Shown here: positions 1 through 8,855 of the stretch, in pieces | How the letters are laid out: each line of letters starts with the position of its first letter | Position numbering within the stretch: position 1 is the first letter of the stretch | From: Haliotispira sp965263485 | Lineage (GTDB): Bacteria > Spirochaetota > Spirochaetia > SP-2023 | Length of the DNA stretch: 64,000 nucleotides | Direction: 5' to 3' | NCBI GenBank assembly: GCA_965263485.1 | Contig: CBDHHO010000004.1 | Coordinates: 1,798,001-1,862,000, forward strand | Program-made: the position numbers and the translations under genes | Notes under the pieces: generated by a model | What the model was told of the DNA's origin: nothing | Databases searched by the model: none | The model's input: only the letters and a program-made list of their open reading frames with translations

Positions 1-1503
1 AGGACTCTTCTGGAGGTCAGAGACCTTTGCAAAGAATATCCGGGAACTGTTGCCCTGGATAATGTCAGTTGCCGTTTTGAACAGGGGAAAATACATGCGC
101 TTCTCGGTAAAAACGGTTCAGGGAAAAGTACATTCTGTAATATTGTAGCTGGGATAACCCAGGCAAGTCATGGCAAAGTAGTTTTTAAGTCCAAGGAAGT
201 TTCTTTCTCATCTCCTGCTGAAGCGATTTCAAATGGAGTTACAGTTGTTCACCAAGAGATGAGCCTCATTCCGCATCTCACAGTGGCGGAGAATATCTAC
301 CTGGGTAGACTGGAAACCAAAGGGCTATTAAAGAAAATCGACTGGAAAACCATTTTCTCAAATTCAAAGTTAATTCTGGATGACTTGGGGGTCTCCAATA
401 TCCGTCCGGAAGCACTGGTTGCTTCCTTGAGCATTGGTCAGCAGCAACAAATTGAGATCGCCAAGGCTGTGTCCGAAAAACCTGAATTACTGATACTGGA
501 TGAACCAACCAGCGCATTGGCGTTGAAAGAAGTAGACACCTTGTTTGAAATCATGAGGAATCTGGTAAAAAAAGGTGTTACGATGATTTATATTTCTCAT
601 AGATTGCAGGAATTATCCCAAATTGCCGACACGGTTTCTATCTTGAGAGATGGCAAATTTATTAATGCCATGCCTATGGAAGAGGCGACTCACGATAAGA
701 TACTTCATATGTTATTCGGAGAGATTTCAGTATTCGAGAGAGGTATTCTAGAAGACCACAGCTACAAGAAAACAGTGTTGTCCGTTGCAGAACTGACACG
801 CGAGCCATTTTTTCGGAACGTTAGTTTTGACTTGTACCAGGGTGAAATCCTGGGTATTGCCGGATTGATGGGGGCCGGCAGGACGGAAATTTTGAGGAGT
901 ATTTTCGGGCTTGATGTGTTTACTTCAGGAAAGATCACTGTGAATGGAGAGCCCTTGAAGAAAAAAGACATCAACCCGGTAAAGATGAAAAAAAGAGGTA
1001 TAAGCTATGTCTCTGAAAACAGGAAAGAAGAAGGATTGGTACTGGTATTAAGCTCTCATTTCAACTTGATACTGGCTTCCATGAAAGATATAATTTCTAA
1101 AAATAAATTTTATATTAATAAAAAAATGGAAAATGGGTATGTCGCAAAACAAATTCAGGCCTTATCTGTCAAGCTTGCAGATAGTGAATACCCGGTAACA
1201 ACTTTGAGTGGTGGAAACCAGCAAAAGATTGTTGTTGGGAACTGGTTGAATACTAATCCCCAAATTATGTTTTTTGATGAACCATCGAGAGGCATTGATG
1301 TAGAAGCAAAACAACAAATTTTTCAGATCATGTGGGAACAGAAGGAAAAGGGCGTATCCACTCTCATGGTCTCTTCCGAATTAGAAGAATTGCAGGAAGT
1401 CTGTGACCGGATATTAATATTGAGAAATGGGAGAATCGCTGAGGTATTATTGCCTTCTCAAGTAACGGTAAACGAGCTTTATAAAAAATGTATGGTTATT
1501 TGA
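1..1503 (+). CDS. Sugar ABC importer ATP-binding protein (RbsA/MglA type), 5' end cut by window
   Basis: This is the ATPase of a carbohydrate ABC importer and carries two nucleotide-binding domains. The reading frame is open from base 1, so the gene starts outside the window. The first Walker A motif (GKNGSGKST) lies at about bases 106-132, before the first ATG at 259, so 259 is not the true start. Domain 1 continues with the Q-loop (HQEM), a signature (LSIGQQQQ) and Walker B (LLILDEPTSAL). Domain 2 has the degenerate Walker A typical of this family (GLMGAGRTE), a signature LSGGNQQK and Walker B IMFFDEPSRGID. That layout is diagnostic of the RbsA/XylG/MglA group. The permease gene follows 42 bases downstream. 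The substrate cannot be read from the sequence; the catabolic genes that follow suggest a sugar or sugar acid. Confidence 0.93.
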   Translation, partial: RTLLEVRDLCKEYPGTVALDNVSCRFEQGKIHALLGKNGSGKSTFCNIVAGITQASHGKVVFKSKEVSFSSPAEAISNGVTVVHQEMSLIPHLTVAENIYLGRLETKGLLKKIDWKTIFSNSKLILDDLGVSNIRPEALVASLSIGQQQQIEIAKAVSEKPELLILDEPTSALALKEVDTLFEIMRNLVKKGVTMIYISHRLQELSQIADTVSILRDGKFINAMPMEEATHDKILHMLFGEISVFERGILEDHSYKKTVLSVAELTREPFFRNVSFDLYQGEILGIAGLMGAGRTEILRSIFGLDVFTSGKITVNGEPLKKKDINPVKMKKRGISYVSENRKEEGLVLVLSSHFNLILASMKDIISKNKFYINKKMENGYVAKQIQALSVKLADSEYPVTTLSGGNQQKIVVGNWLNTNPQIMFFDEPSRGIDVEAKQQIFQIMWEQKEKGVSTLMVSSELEELQEVCDRILILRNGRIAEVLLPSQVTVNELYKKCMVI

Positions 1504-1545
1504 GCTTAGGCATACAATCTGTATATTACATTGGGAGAGCGTTTG

Positions 1546-2517
1546 ATGGGAAAAAAGTGGAATATTACTCATATAAAAACATATACCTTAGAATTAATAA
1601 TATTGTTGTTAATTCTGTTATTAGCATTTACAGCCCCCGGGTTCTTTACTGTAAGAAATTTCCTGAATGTTTTGAGAAATGTTTCCATGCAGGGCATCAT
1701 TGCATTTGCAATGACTATGGTAATTATATCTGGAGAGATAGATCTGTCTGTGGGATCTTCTGTCGCATTCACAGGGTGCCTGTCCGCCGCTCTTGTCCGC
1801 CTGACGAGAGCGGCGATGGGGGATATTCTATCTCCGATATTTGCAATCATTATTGTATTATTATTCGGTGTTCTACAAGGATATTTCATTGGATTTATCA
1901 GAAGAAAATATAATATGCCGTCCTTTATTATTACACTGGCTTTGTTGACAATGCTTTTTGGAGCAGCAAATCTTGTTACAGGGGGATTCCCAATCGCACC
2001 GTTTCCAAGTTGGTATGGGTTTCTGGGTAGTGGCAGGATATGGGGAATCCCCTTCCCCGCTATTATTTTTATTCTTATGCTCTTTATTGCTCATTTCCTG
2101 CTGAACTACACAATATTTGGCAGATCCATATATGCAGTTGGCGGAAATATGAAGGCCGCCCGCATTTCGGGTATTGATATTTGGAAAGTAAAAACAAAAG
2201 TATTTATTATCACTTCTACAGTTGCAGCCTTCAGCGGCATTTTAGTCAGTTCTCAAATACTGTCTGGAAATGCTGGCACCGCAAGAGGCTGGGAGTTAGA
2301 TATTATCGCTTCTGTCATCATTGGCGGAACAAGCTTGTTCGGAGGGATAGGTCGTATTTGGGGGACCTTTATCGGGGTATTGTTTTTAGGTGTTATATTT
2401 AATGGAATGACACTGTTAAATGTTAATGAATACTGGCAATACCTAGTTCGAGGCGCAATTATATTGTTGGCGGTACTCCTCAATGAGGTCAACAGAGGAA
2501 GCCTGAAACAGGATTAA
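1546..2517 (+). CDS. Sugar ABC importer permease (RbsC/XylH type)
   Basis: Membrane permease of the BPD_transp_2 (ribose/xylose/galactose) family, pairing with the upstream RbsA-like ATPase. About 8-10 hydrophobic segments run the length of the protein. The family hallmarks are visible: the GEIDLSVGS motif near residue 65 and a C-terminal GGTSLFGGIGRIWGT region. Start chosen at ATG 1546 because GGAGAG at 1534-1539 is spaced correctly; an in-frame TTG at 1531 would place the ribosome site inside the gene. The length of 323 residues is normal. No signal-bearing periplasmic binding protein is seen in the window; the only binding-protein homologue in the operon lacks a signal peptide. Confidence 0.93.
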   Translation: MGKKWNITHIKTYTLELIILLLILLLAFTAPGFFTVRNFLNVLRNVSMQGIIAFAMTMVIISGEIDLSVGSSVAFTGCLSAALVRLTRAAMGDILSPIFAIIIVLLFGVLQGYFIGFIRRKYNMPSFIITLALLTMLFGAANLVTGGFPIAPFPSWYGFLGSGRIWGIPFPAIIFILMLFIAHFLLNYTIFGRSIYAVGGNMKAARISGIDIWKVKTKVFIITSTVAAFSGILVSSQILSGNAGTARGWELDIIASVIIGGTSLFGGIGRIWGTFIGVLFLGVIFNGMTLLNVNEYWQYLVRGAIILLAVLLNEVNRGSLKQD

Positions 2518-2550
2518 CCTGAGCTTCTAAAATTGAAAAGGAACTTGATA

Positions 2551-3360
2551 ATGACCGAAAGATTTTTAAAAGACAAAAAAGCTGTCATAACAGGAGCATC
2601 TCAGGGGATAGGTGAAAACATTGCACGAGTCTTCGCAGCTCGCGGGGCGGATGTCATCCTTGGCTATCTCGGTAATCCGGAGCGAGCTGAACGGGTCGCC
2701 TGCGATATTTTATCGAACCATAATATACGGGTAAAGGCAATAGAGGCTGATTTGGCGGATCTGGAGGCTTTGCGCAACTTTATGCGAGAGGGGATAGAGT
2801 TTCTGGGGGGGATAGATATTTTGGTCAATAATGCAGGTGTTGACAGTGTGCATCATGCACTTGAACTCCCGGCGGAATGTTGGGACAAAGTGATGGATGT
2901 CAATTTGCGAGCCCCATTTTTTTGTGCACAAGAAGCGGGACAAGTTATGCGTCAACAGTTTCAGGATAATCCAGAAAAAGAATCAGTGATTATTAATATT
3001 TCCTCCATTCATGATGATGTGCCTCGTATGGGCTTGATTCATTACTGCTCCGCCAAGGCGGGCTTAAAAATGATGACTCGCTCTTTAGGGCTGGAATTTG
3101 CCGAATTTAATACGAGGGTTCTTTGTGTTTCCCCTGGAGCAATTGAGACAGACATGAACCGTGAGGCGATTAACCAGACTCCCGGTAGAAAGTGCTTTGA
3201 AAGCTGGATCCCGATGGGAAGAATTGGCAATACGCGCGAAGTGGCTGAGACGGTAGCGTTTTTTGCCTCACCATCTGCTTCATATATTACTTGTTCAACG
3301 ATATATATCGACGGAGGGTATTCCCAGAATGTCCTCAAGTACGATGACCGCGCTATTTAG
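2551..3360 (+). CDS. Short-chain dehydrogenase/reductase (SDR)
   Basis: NAD(P)-dependent oxidoreductase of the classical SDR family (269 residues). It has the N-terminal Rossmann motif TGASQGIGEN, the NNAG structural motif, a catalytic serine region (INISSIHD) followed by the YxxxK pair (HYCSAKAG), and the C-terminal IYIDGGYSQN segment usual for FabG/glucose-dehydrogenase-like SDRs. ATG 2551 is chosen because AAAAGGAA lies just upstream; the TTG at 2533 is a weaker choice. The gene follows the permease and precedes the CoA-transferase by 10 bases, so it probably oxidises a sugar or hydroxy-acid intermediate of the same route. The exact substrate is not deducible. Confidence 0.9.
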   Translation: MTERFLKDKKAVITGASQGIGENIARVFAARGADVILGYLGNPERAERVACDILSNHNIRVKAIEADLADLEALRNFMREGIEFLGGIDILVNNAGVDSVHHALELPAECWDKVMDVNLRAPFFCAQEAGQVMRQQFQDNPEKESVIINISSIHDDVPRMGLIHYCSAKAGLKMMTRSLGLEFAEFNTRVLCVSPGAIETDMNREAINQTPGRKCFESWIPMGRIGNTREVAETVAFFASPSASYITCSTIYIDGGYSQNVLKYDDRAI

Positions 3361-3370
3361 GAGATAAATT

Positions 3371-4576
3371 ATGAAGGGAGCTCTCAGCGGCGTCACAGTA
3401 TTAGACTTCAGTCAACTGTTAGCCGGGCCATTTGCGACTCAAATGTTGGGTGATTTGGGTGCCAATATCATTAAAATCGAAAAACCCCATGAAGGAGATC
3501 TGTTTCGACATCTTACGTTCTTTAATCAGAAAATTAAGGATCGGGAAACTCCGTGCTTTATGGCATGGAATCGAAATAAACGCTCCCTTGCCATCGATCT
3601 CAAGCATCCGGAGGCCAGAAAAATCATTTATCGCCTGGCCGAAACAGCGGATGTCGCCGTGCAGAACTTTCGGCCAGGGGTCCTCGCCAAGCTCGGTTTT
3701 GCTTACGAGGATCTCAGAAAGGTCAATCCCTCAATTATCTATGCCAACAACTCTGGGTTTGGAGCTTCCGGCCCCTATGCCAGTCGACCTGGTCAGGACT
3801 TATTAGTGCAGAGTCTGTCCGGGATTGCACAGCTGACTGGACGAAAATCATCACCACCGACTCCGCTTGGGGTGGCAATACCCGATCAACTCAGTGCCTT
3901 TCACCTCGTATACGGCATTCTGGCGGCTTTATATCACCGGGAAAAAACCGGTGAAGGGCAAGAAATCTCGGTAGACCTACTGCGCTCGACACTGGCTCTG
4001 GAGAGTCAGGAACTAATGACCTTGCTCAATATGGATGTCACGTATGAACGTCCGGAATCCGGTGTAGGCCATCCGTTTTCTGACGCTCCATTTGGAATCT
4101 ACCAGTGCTCCGATGGTTATATTGCTCTGGCAATGGGGAAATTTGACCGCTTGACAGAAATGCTGGATGCTCCCGGGCTGCTGGAAAAATACCAGGATCC
4201 GCAGCAACGATTTGCCCGGCGGGACGAATTATTTTATGAAATCGAAGCTATCACCAAAACTAAAACTAAAGAATACTGGCTGGAATCTTTATTAGAGGTC
4301 GACTTCTGGGTTGCTGAAGTAAAAGATATTACTCAGGTCCCCGACGATCCCCAAGTCCAGTATATGAATGGAATCATTGAATACGAACACCCTGCTGTGG
4401 GGAAAGTGCGCGCTGTCGCACCAGCGATCAGCTTGAGCCAAACCCCGCCTGTGGTGGAACATGCCCCGCCGCAAGTGGGGCAGCATTCCCGTCAGATTCT
4501 CAGCGAATCTGGATTTGAATCAGATTATATTGAAGAATTACTGGATAAAGGAGTGATTACCACTACAGAAGGATAA
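3371..4576 (+). CDS. Class III CoA-transferase (CaiB/BaiF family)
   Basis: Family III CoA-transferase, moving CoA between carboxylic acids (formyl-CoA, carnitine and succinyl-CoA:acid transferases belong here). Hallmarks seen: the N-terminal segment VLDFSQLLAGPFATQMLGD, the KIEKPHEGD stretch, WNRNKRSLAIDL, and ADVAVQNFRPGV. The putative catalytic aspartate lies in the PGQDLLVQSLSG region near residue 142. The length of 401 residues matches the family. It sits 4 bases before the cupin-like gene and in the same operon as an enoyl-CoA hydratase, so a CoA thioester is very likely an intermediate. Donor and acceptor acids are unknown. Confidence 0.92.
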   Translation: MKGALSGVTVLDFSQLLAGPFATQMLGDLGANIIKIEKPHEGDLFRHLTFFNQKIKDRETPCFMAWNRNKRSLAIDLKHPEARKIIYRLAETADVAVQNFRPGVLAKLGFAYEDLRKVNPSIIYANNSGFGASGPYASRPGQDLLVQSLSGIAQLTGRKSSPPTPLGVAIPDQLSAFHLVYGILAALYHREKTGEGQEISVDLLRSTLALESQELMTLLNMDVTYERPESGVGHPFSDAPFGIYQCSDGYIALAMGKFDRLTEMLDAPGLLEKYQDPQQRFARRDELFYEIEAITKTKTKEYWLESLLEVDFWVAEVKDITQVPDDPQVQYMNGIIEYEHPAVGKVRAVAPAISLSQTPPVVEHAPPQVGQHSRQILSESGFESDYIEELLDKGVITTTEG

Positions 4577-4580
4577 ATTT

Positions 4581-4994
4581 ATGATAGAAATATTTGAGTA
4601 TACAGAGCCCTGGTTCCAGCCCGTATTCTTTTCGGATACATGGCAGATTGCGTTGCTCAACCATGCCCCGCAACAAGAATTGGAGCAGCTGACGAAACTG
4701 GATATTCATCTGAAAACAGATGAAGTCTTTATTCTTCACAAAGGAAGGGTGGCTCTTATCACAGCGGAAATTGATGAAAAACCTTACATATACCATATAG
4801 AAATTATGGAAGAGGGAAAAGTTTATAATATTCCTAAAAATGTCTGGCACAATATTGCCATGCGTCCTGATTCTTCAGTGTATATTGCGGAAAACAAGAA
4901 TACACACGAGTTCGACTACAAATTCCACAACCTGGATGCGATGGAAAAGAAAGCGATGAACCAGGCCGTTCAAAGCTGTTGGAGCGTGTCGTAG
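4581..4994 (+). CDS. Cupin-like small protein of unknown function
   Basis: A 137-residue protein with a cupin-like pattern: an HLKTDEVFILHKGR segment, then a glycine-containing strand and a VPKNVWHNI-like second motif (IPKNVWHNIA). This resembles sugar-acid isomerases/epimerases and regulators of the cupin fold, but only one histidine per motif is obvious, so metal binding is uncertain. Cupin proteins of about this length are common inside sugar-acid catabolic operons. It overlaps the next gene by 16 bases, which points to translational coupling. No specific reaction is proposed. Confidence 0.7.
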   Translation: MIEIFEYTEPWFQPVFFSDTWQIALLNHAPQQELEQLTKLDIHLKTDEVFILHKGRVALITAEIDEKPYIYHIEIMEEGKVYNIPKNVWHNIAMRPDSSVYIAENKNTHEFDYKFHNLDAMEKKAMNQAVQSCWSVS

Positions 4995-6148
4995 TGTGCG
5001 GCTCTCTCCGAGGCATTACATGGGACCATGCCCGTGGGTATGATCCTTTGGTGGCCGTAAGCAAGCTTTTCCAGGCAAAACACCCAGGCTGCCATGTGAT
5101 TTGGGAAAAGCGGAGTTTAAAAGATTTTGGGGATTATCCATTAGAAAAGCTCATCCCCAAATACGACTTAGTCATGTTGGATCACCCGTTTACTGGAGAA
5201 GCCCTGGCCGAAAATTTACTGAGCCCCCTCAATGGACTTTTGAGTCCCGAACACTTGGCGTTACAAGAACAAGAAAGCCTCGGTCCGAGCTTCTCCAGCT
5301 ATATCCAAGGGAACCAGGTAATGGCACTCCCCGTCGATGCAGCCGCTTTAGTCAGTGCCTCGGGCTTGCCCGGAAAGAAAACGCCGGAAACCCTGGCAGA
5401 GCTGTGGGGATTTTGCAGAGACCTTGGCAGAAATGCAGTGGCGGCCCCCCTCTGTTCTGTCGACGTATGGTGTATATATCTCACCTTATGCTCTCAGTGC
5501 AGCAATGACAGTTCAAGTTCTTCTTTCTTTACAGAAACACAAATTGATGAATATATCAGTCTCGAAGCGATAGAACTACTGTATGAACTCATTTCCTGCC
5601 TGAATCCACAGTCCTTTTTTATGAATCCCATTACCTTATTTGATGCCATGACAGCCGATAATGCTGAAATTCTATATGCTCCGTTTGCATTTGGTTATAC
5701 CAATTATTCCCGCACCGGGTATCGCCAGAATCGTTTGCAGTTTTTTGATGCACCGATATTGGGACGCAACAATTATTCCACATTACTGGGAGGGGTCGGA
5801 ATTGGGATATCCGCACAATCCAGACATTCGCAGGAAGCGGCTGAGTTTGTACAGTTGCTCACAAGTGTAGAGATTCAGCAGGGTATATTTACCCATTCCG
5901 GGGGGCAACCGGCGCACAGGAGTGCCTGGCTGTCGGAAGAAAACAATGAGATGTGCGGCAATTTCTTTTCCAATACTATCGCAACACTGGAACGAGCTTA
6001 TGTCCGACCCAGATTTCCAAAGTTCAATCTTTTTCAGGAACAAGCATCCACTTACCTGCACAGAGCCATACAAGAAAAAGAAAAAGGAAAGCTTATCACG
6101 GCTCATCTGAACCAGATGCTCCACCAAATTACCGGAGGGTTTTCGTAA
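4979..6148 (+). CDS. Family 1 solute-binding protein homologue without signal peptide
   Basis: A 389-residue relative of family 1 extracellular solute-binding proteins (periplasmic-binding fold). The N-terminus (RGITWDHARGYDPL, then WEKRSLKDFGDYPLE and KYDLVMLDHP) starts directly in the binding fold with no hydrophobic leader or lipobox, so the protein would stay in the cytoplasm as written. The start is TTG 4979, overlapping the cupin gene; no upstream in-frame extension supplying a signal peptide is visible. From general knowledge, leaderless homologues with this WDH-RG motif occur next to CoA-transferase and enoyl-CoA hydratase genes in other bacteria. It may be a soluble ligand sensor or carrier rather than a transport receptor; that is inference. 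Confidence 0.75.
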   Translation: MERVVVCGSLRGITWDHARGYDPLVAVSKLFQAKHPGCHVIWEKRSLKDFGDYPLEKLIPKYDLVMLDHPFTGEALAENLLSPLNGLLSPEHLALQEQESLGPSFSSYIQGNQVMALPVDAAALVSASGLPGKKTPETLAELWGFCRDLGRNAVAAPLCSVDVWCIYLTLCSQCSNDSSSSSFFTETQIDEYISLEAIELLYELISCLNPQSFFMNPITLFDAMTADNAEILYAPFAFGYTNYSRTGYRQNRLQFFDAPILGRNNYSTLLGGVGIGISAQSRHSQEAAEFVQLLTSVEIQQGIFTHSGGQPAHRSAWLSEENNEMCGNFFSNTIATLERAYVRPRFPKFNLFQEQASTYLHRAIQEKEKGKLITAHLNQMLHQITGGFS

Positions 6149-6930
6149 TGGCTTCAGCTTATCAGTATCTTCAGCTGGAAAAATTTCAGGAAGGGCAGAT
6201 TCTTGTTATAAAATTTTCTCGTCCCGAAAGCTATAATGCGATGAACCGCGCAATGATGGATGAGCTGATCCATGCTGCAAATAATTTAGAAGAAGACCCC
6301 GGTATCCGTGTTGTCATTATAACGGGGCAGGGAACTTCTTTTATGGCAGGTGCGGATATCAAAGAATATGCCTCCGCAAGCGATGAGGAGTTTTTTGCTT
6401 TTCAGCGCAAGGGAACTTCTATTTACCGCTCTCTGGAAGAATGCAGTCTGCCTGTAATTGCCGCTGTTCAGGGGTATGCATTAGGGGGGGGATTTGAAAT
6501 AGCGCTTGCCTGCGATTTTATTCTCGCATCAGAAAAGGCGGAGCTGGGTCTGCCGGAGGTTCATCTAGGCCTTGTGCCCGGCGGAGGCGGCACCCAACGC
6601 CTAATCCAGAAAGTTGGACTGAATCGTGCCAGAGAACTTCTGCTCACCGGAGATCGCTATGACAGCCGGCAACTTTGCCAGTGGGGAATTGTCAACAAGG
6701 TTCTGCCGGAGACTGATTTCTTTGCAGAAGTACTCCAATTTGCCGCAAAGCTCAGCAGACGGCCGAAAGCCGCCCTCACGCAACTGAAGCAACTCGCCAG
6801 ACTCAGCCTTCCCTCCGCCGATCTGTCCTCCAAACTTTTTTATGAAGGACAAACATGTTATCACCTCTTCAAAACAGCAGAAGCACAGGAGCGAATTGAT
6901 ACATTTGCGAATAAAGGGAAGCCCAAATGA
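6148..6930 (+). CDS. Enoyl-CoA hydratase/isomerase family protein
   Basis: Crotonase-fold enzyme of 260 residues. The oxyanion-hole segments are visible: FMAGADIKEYA around residue 65 and AVQGYALGGGFEIALACD around residue 107. The glutamate-bearing stretches LGLPEVHLGLVPGGGGTQRL fit hydratases that keep both catalytic acids. Start set at ATG 6148, which overlaps the stop of the previous gene (TAATG) and has GGAGG at 6134-6138; a longer frame from 5953 merely overlaps the upstream gene. With the CoA-transferase it implies hydration or retro-aldol-type chemistry on a CoA ester. True fatty-acid oxidation partners are absent here, so a sugar-acid-derived substrate is more likely. Confidence 0.92.
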   Translation: MASAYQYLQLEKFQEGQILVIKFSRPESYNAMNRAMMDELIHAANNLEEDPGIRVVIITGQGTSFMAGADIKEYASASDEEFFAFQRKGTSIYRSLEECSLPVIAAVQGYALGGGFEIALACDFILASEKAELGLPEVHLGLVPGGGGTQRLIQKVGLNRARELLLTGDRYDSRQLCQWGIVNKVLPETDFFAEVLQFAAKLSRRPKAALTQLKQLARLSLPSADLSSKLFYEGQTCYHLFKTAEAQERIDTFANKGKPK

Positions 6931-7955
6931 CGATCATACTCGGCTCCTACAGCGATCAAATCGGACTGCTCCTCTGGACCCCCGGGCACCGGAAAAGCGT
7001 GTTCTTTCCCGCCAACCCCAATCCCTCATGGCTGCACTGGGAAAAGGCAGACCAAATACTCTTTGCGGTGGAGGAAGCCCCGGACTGCGGCAGACTGCAC
7101 AGTTACCGCCTGGACCCCCGGCAAAAACGCCTGGAGCCTGTTTCCAGTGTGGAAAGCCAGGGAGCATATCCATGCCACATTCTCGCCGTCCCGGAGCTCA
7201 GAGAACTCTGGCTCAGCAACTACATGGGCGGCCCCGTCTGTAAGATCCGGTATACCGGGACTGGAACCCTGTCCCATCAAAGCAGTATACAACATCGCTG
7301 GCCGGACGATGCCGGACTGAGAAAAGGCACGAATGCCGCGCGGCAAGAAATGAGCCACCCCCACTCCTGCCTGCTGGCACCGGAACGAAACGGTTTTTAC
7401 ACAGCCGATCTGGGCTTGGACCAAATCATCTACCACCCGCTCGATGCCCCGGATAAAGAATGGGAAGTCGTTACCAGGCTTCCCGCCGCTTATGGCCCCC
7501 GTCACATGTGCCTGAGCCGGGACGGGGCTTATCTATATGTCATCTGTGAATTGCAGCCCTGGCTACTCTCTTTTAAAGTCGGTGCCGACGGGCAGTTGGA
7601 GCCAGTACAGCAATGCCGCATCACGGAGCAAAAAGAGCTGAGCCAGTGCTCCGAAATCTGCCTGCACCCGCGGCTCCCCTATCTCTATGCCGCCAACCGC
7701 AACGCGGGCTATATCGCCCAGATAAATGCGGGTGAAGCGGGAGCACTTCGCTTTGTCCGCGAATTTCCATTGCGTAGCAAAAATCCCCGTCACATTGCCA
7801 TCAGTCCCGACGGAGAGTATCTTTTTGCCGCTTTGCAGGACAGCGATCAGATACAGATTTTTTCCATAACCGCGGGGCCGGAAGACGAAGGAAACTTGTG
7901 CCCGGAGCTTGAAAGTATCCCCTGCGAAAAACCGGCTTTTATCGGCTTTATTTGA
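6927..7955 (+). CDS. Lactonase-type beta-propeller (6-phosphogluconolactonase YbhE/Pgl family)
   Basis: A 342-residue seven-bladed propeller of the bacterial lactonase family, which hydrolyses sugar lactones in the cytoplasm. Typical blade segments are seen: HPHSCLLAPERNGFYTADLG, GPRHMCLSRDGAYLYV, HPRLPYLYAANR and NPRHIAISPDGEYLFAALQ; the last is the best-conserved part of the family. ATG 6927 overlaps the hydratase stop (ATGA), so the two are translationally coupled. There is no signal peptide. The gene and the next one are visibly more GC-rich than the ABC genes at the operon start. The natural lactone is unknown. Confidence 0.85.
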   Translation: MTIILGSYSDQIGLLLWTPGHRKSVFFPANPNPSWLHWEKADQILFAVEEAPDCGRLHSYRLDPRQKRLEPVSSVESQGAYPCHILAVPELRELWLSNYMGGPVCKIRYTGTGTLSHQSSIQHRWPDDAGLRKGTNAARQEMSHPHSCLLAPERNGFYTADLGLDQIIYHPLDAPDKEWEVVTRLPAAYGPRHMCLSRDGAYLYVICELQPWLLSFKVGADGQLEPVQQCRITEQKELSQCSEICLHPRLPYLYAANRNAGYIAQINAGEAGALRFVREFPLRSKNPRHIAISPDGEYLFAALQDSDQIQIFSITAGPEDEGNLCPELESIPCEKPAFIGFI

Positions 7956-7974
7956 AGGGAACCCAGAAAACTTT

Positions 7975-8655
7975 ATGAGACACAAAATAGTTACCGAATG
8001 GCACAATGATCCGGATTTATTCGATCTGGTTCTGACGGAACTGTATACCCCCGTCGTCGGCGATATTCTCGACAGTCTGGGGCGCTATCACCAGTTCCTG
8101 CCGCCGCAAATAAAGGGAATACAAGGGGACAGCCGTCTGGTGGGGCGGGCGATGCCGGCCAACATGATCGATGTCTACGGCGAGCAGGCGCAACCGTTCG
8201 GGCGGCTCACCGAAGCTCTGGATCAGCTGCGGGAAGGCGATATATACCTTGCTGCCGGGGGGCAAATGCGCTGTGCCTACTGGGGGGAAATTCTGACTGT
8301 GACGGCCCGGATGCGTGGGGCCCGGGGTGCCGTGGTCTACGGTTATCACCGCGATACCCCCCAGGTATTGACTCAAAACTGGCCGGTATTCAGTCTCGGG
8401 GGCTTTGCCCAAGATTCTTCGGTGCGCACCAAAGTCGTAGAATACCGCTGCCCCATCGAGATCGGAGGGGTCTGGATTCAGCCCGGCGACCTGGTTTTTG
8501 GCGATATGGACGGAGTCTTGATTGTGCCGCAGGAACTTGAATCGCAAGTAATTGGCAAGGCCCTGGAAAAGGCCCGCGGAGAAAAGCTGGTGCGCCGGGA
8601 AATCGAAAACGGTATGAGCAGCACAGCGGCTTTTGCGAAGTACGGAATTTTGTGA
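7975..8655 (+). CDS. RraA-like aldolase / demethylmenaquinone methyltransferase family
   Basis: A 226-residue member of the RraA/HMG (4-hydroxy-4-methyl-2-oxoglutarate) aldolase family. Family features seen: TPVVGDILDSLG near the N-terminus, GRAMPANM, the glycine-rich GARGAVVYGYHRDTPQV stretch (site of the divalent-metal and pyruvate-binding residues), and GDLVFGDMDGVLIVPQ near the C-terminus. Enzymes of this group cleave pyruvate- or oxaloacetate-yielding aldols. ATG 7975 is preferred over the upstream frame from 7909, which overlaps the lactonase. As last gene of the operon it could release pyruvate or a similar product. The old name demethylmenaquinone methyltransferase should not be trusted for this protein. 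Confidence 0.85.
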   Translation: MRHKIVTEWHNDPDLFDLVLTELYTPVVGDILDSLGRYHQFLPPQIKGIQGDSRLVGRAMPANMIDVYGEQAQPFGRLTEALDQLREGDIYLAAGGQMRCAYWGEILTVTARMRGARGAVVYGYHRDTPQVLTQNWPVFSLGGFAQDSSVRTKVVEYRCPIEIGGVWIQPGDLVFGDMDGVLIVPQELESQVIGKALEKARGEKLVRREIENGMSSTAAFAKYGIL

Positions 8656-8855
8656 GGGGTTGCCTTCGATACACCTTGGATTTCTGCCTTTCGTTCTCCG
8701 AACTCAAGGCTAAATTCTACGGCACTCAGGCAGCGGAGGTAAGTGTATGGAGGCCTTTCCCGGTTGCTGAGTGCCGTAGAATTTCAAGCGGAGCGCATGA
8801 GTGCCGGCATTCTCGTGCCGGTTCGGGTGTTGGGCACCCGGACTGCCGTCTTGTA
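8656..8855. repeat. Intergenic inverted repeat (18-bp arms)
   Basis: Arms at 8712-8729 (AAATTCTACGGCACTCAG) and 8767-8784 are exact reverse complements around a 37-base centre; a further short hairpin CGGGTG-TTGGG-CACCCG follows near 8825-8841. The same arm sequence recurs at about 35608-35626 and, degraded, near 35771-35800 and 47959-47980. This marks a second dispersed repeat family distinct from the GGGNACCTCT element. It may also help terminate the operon, but no T-run follows. Confidence 0.6.
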
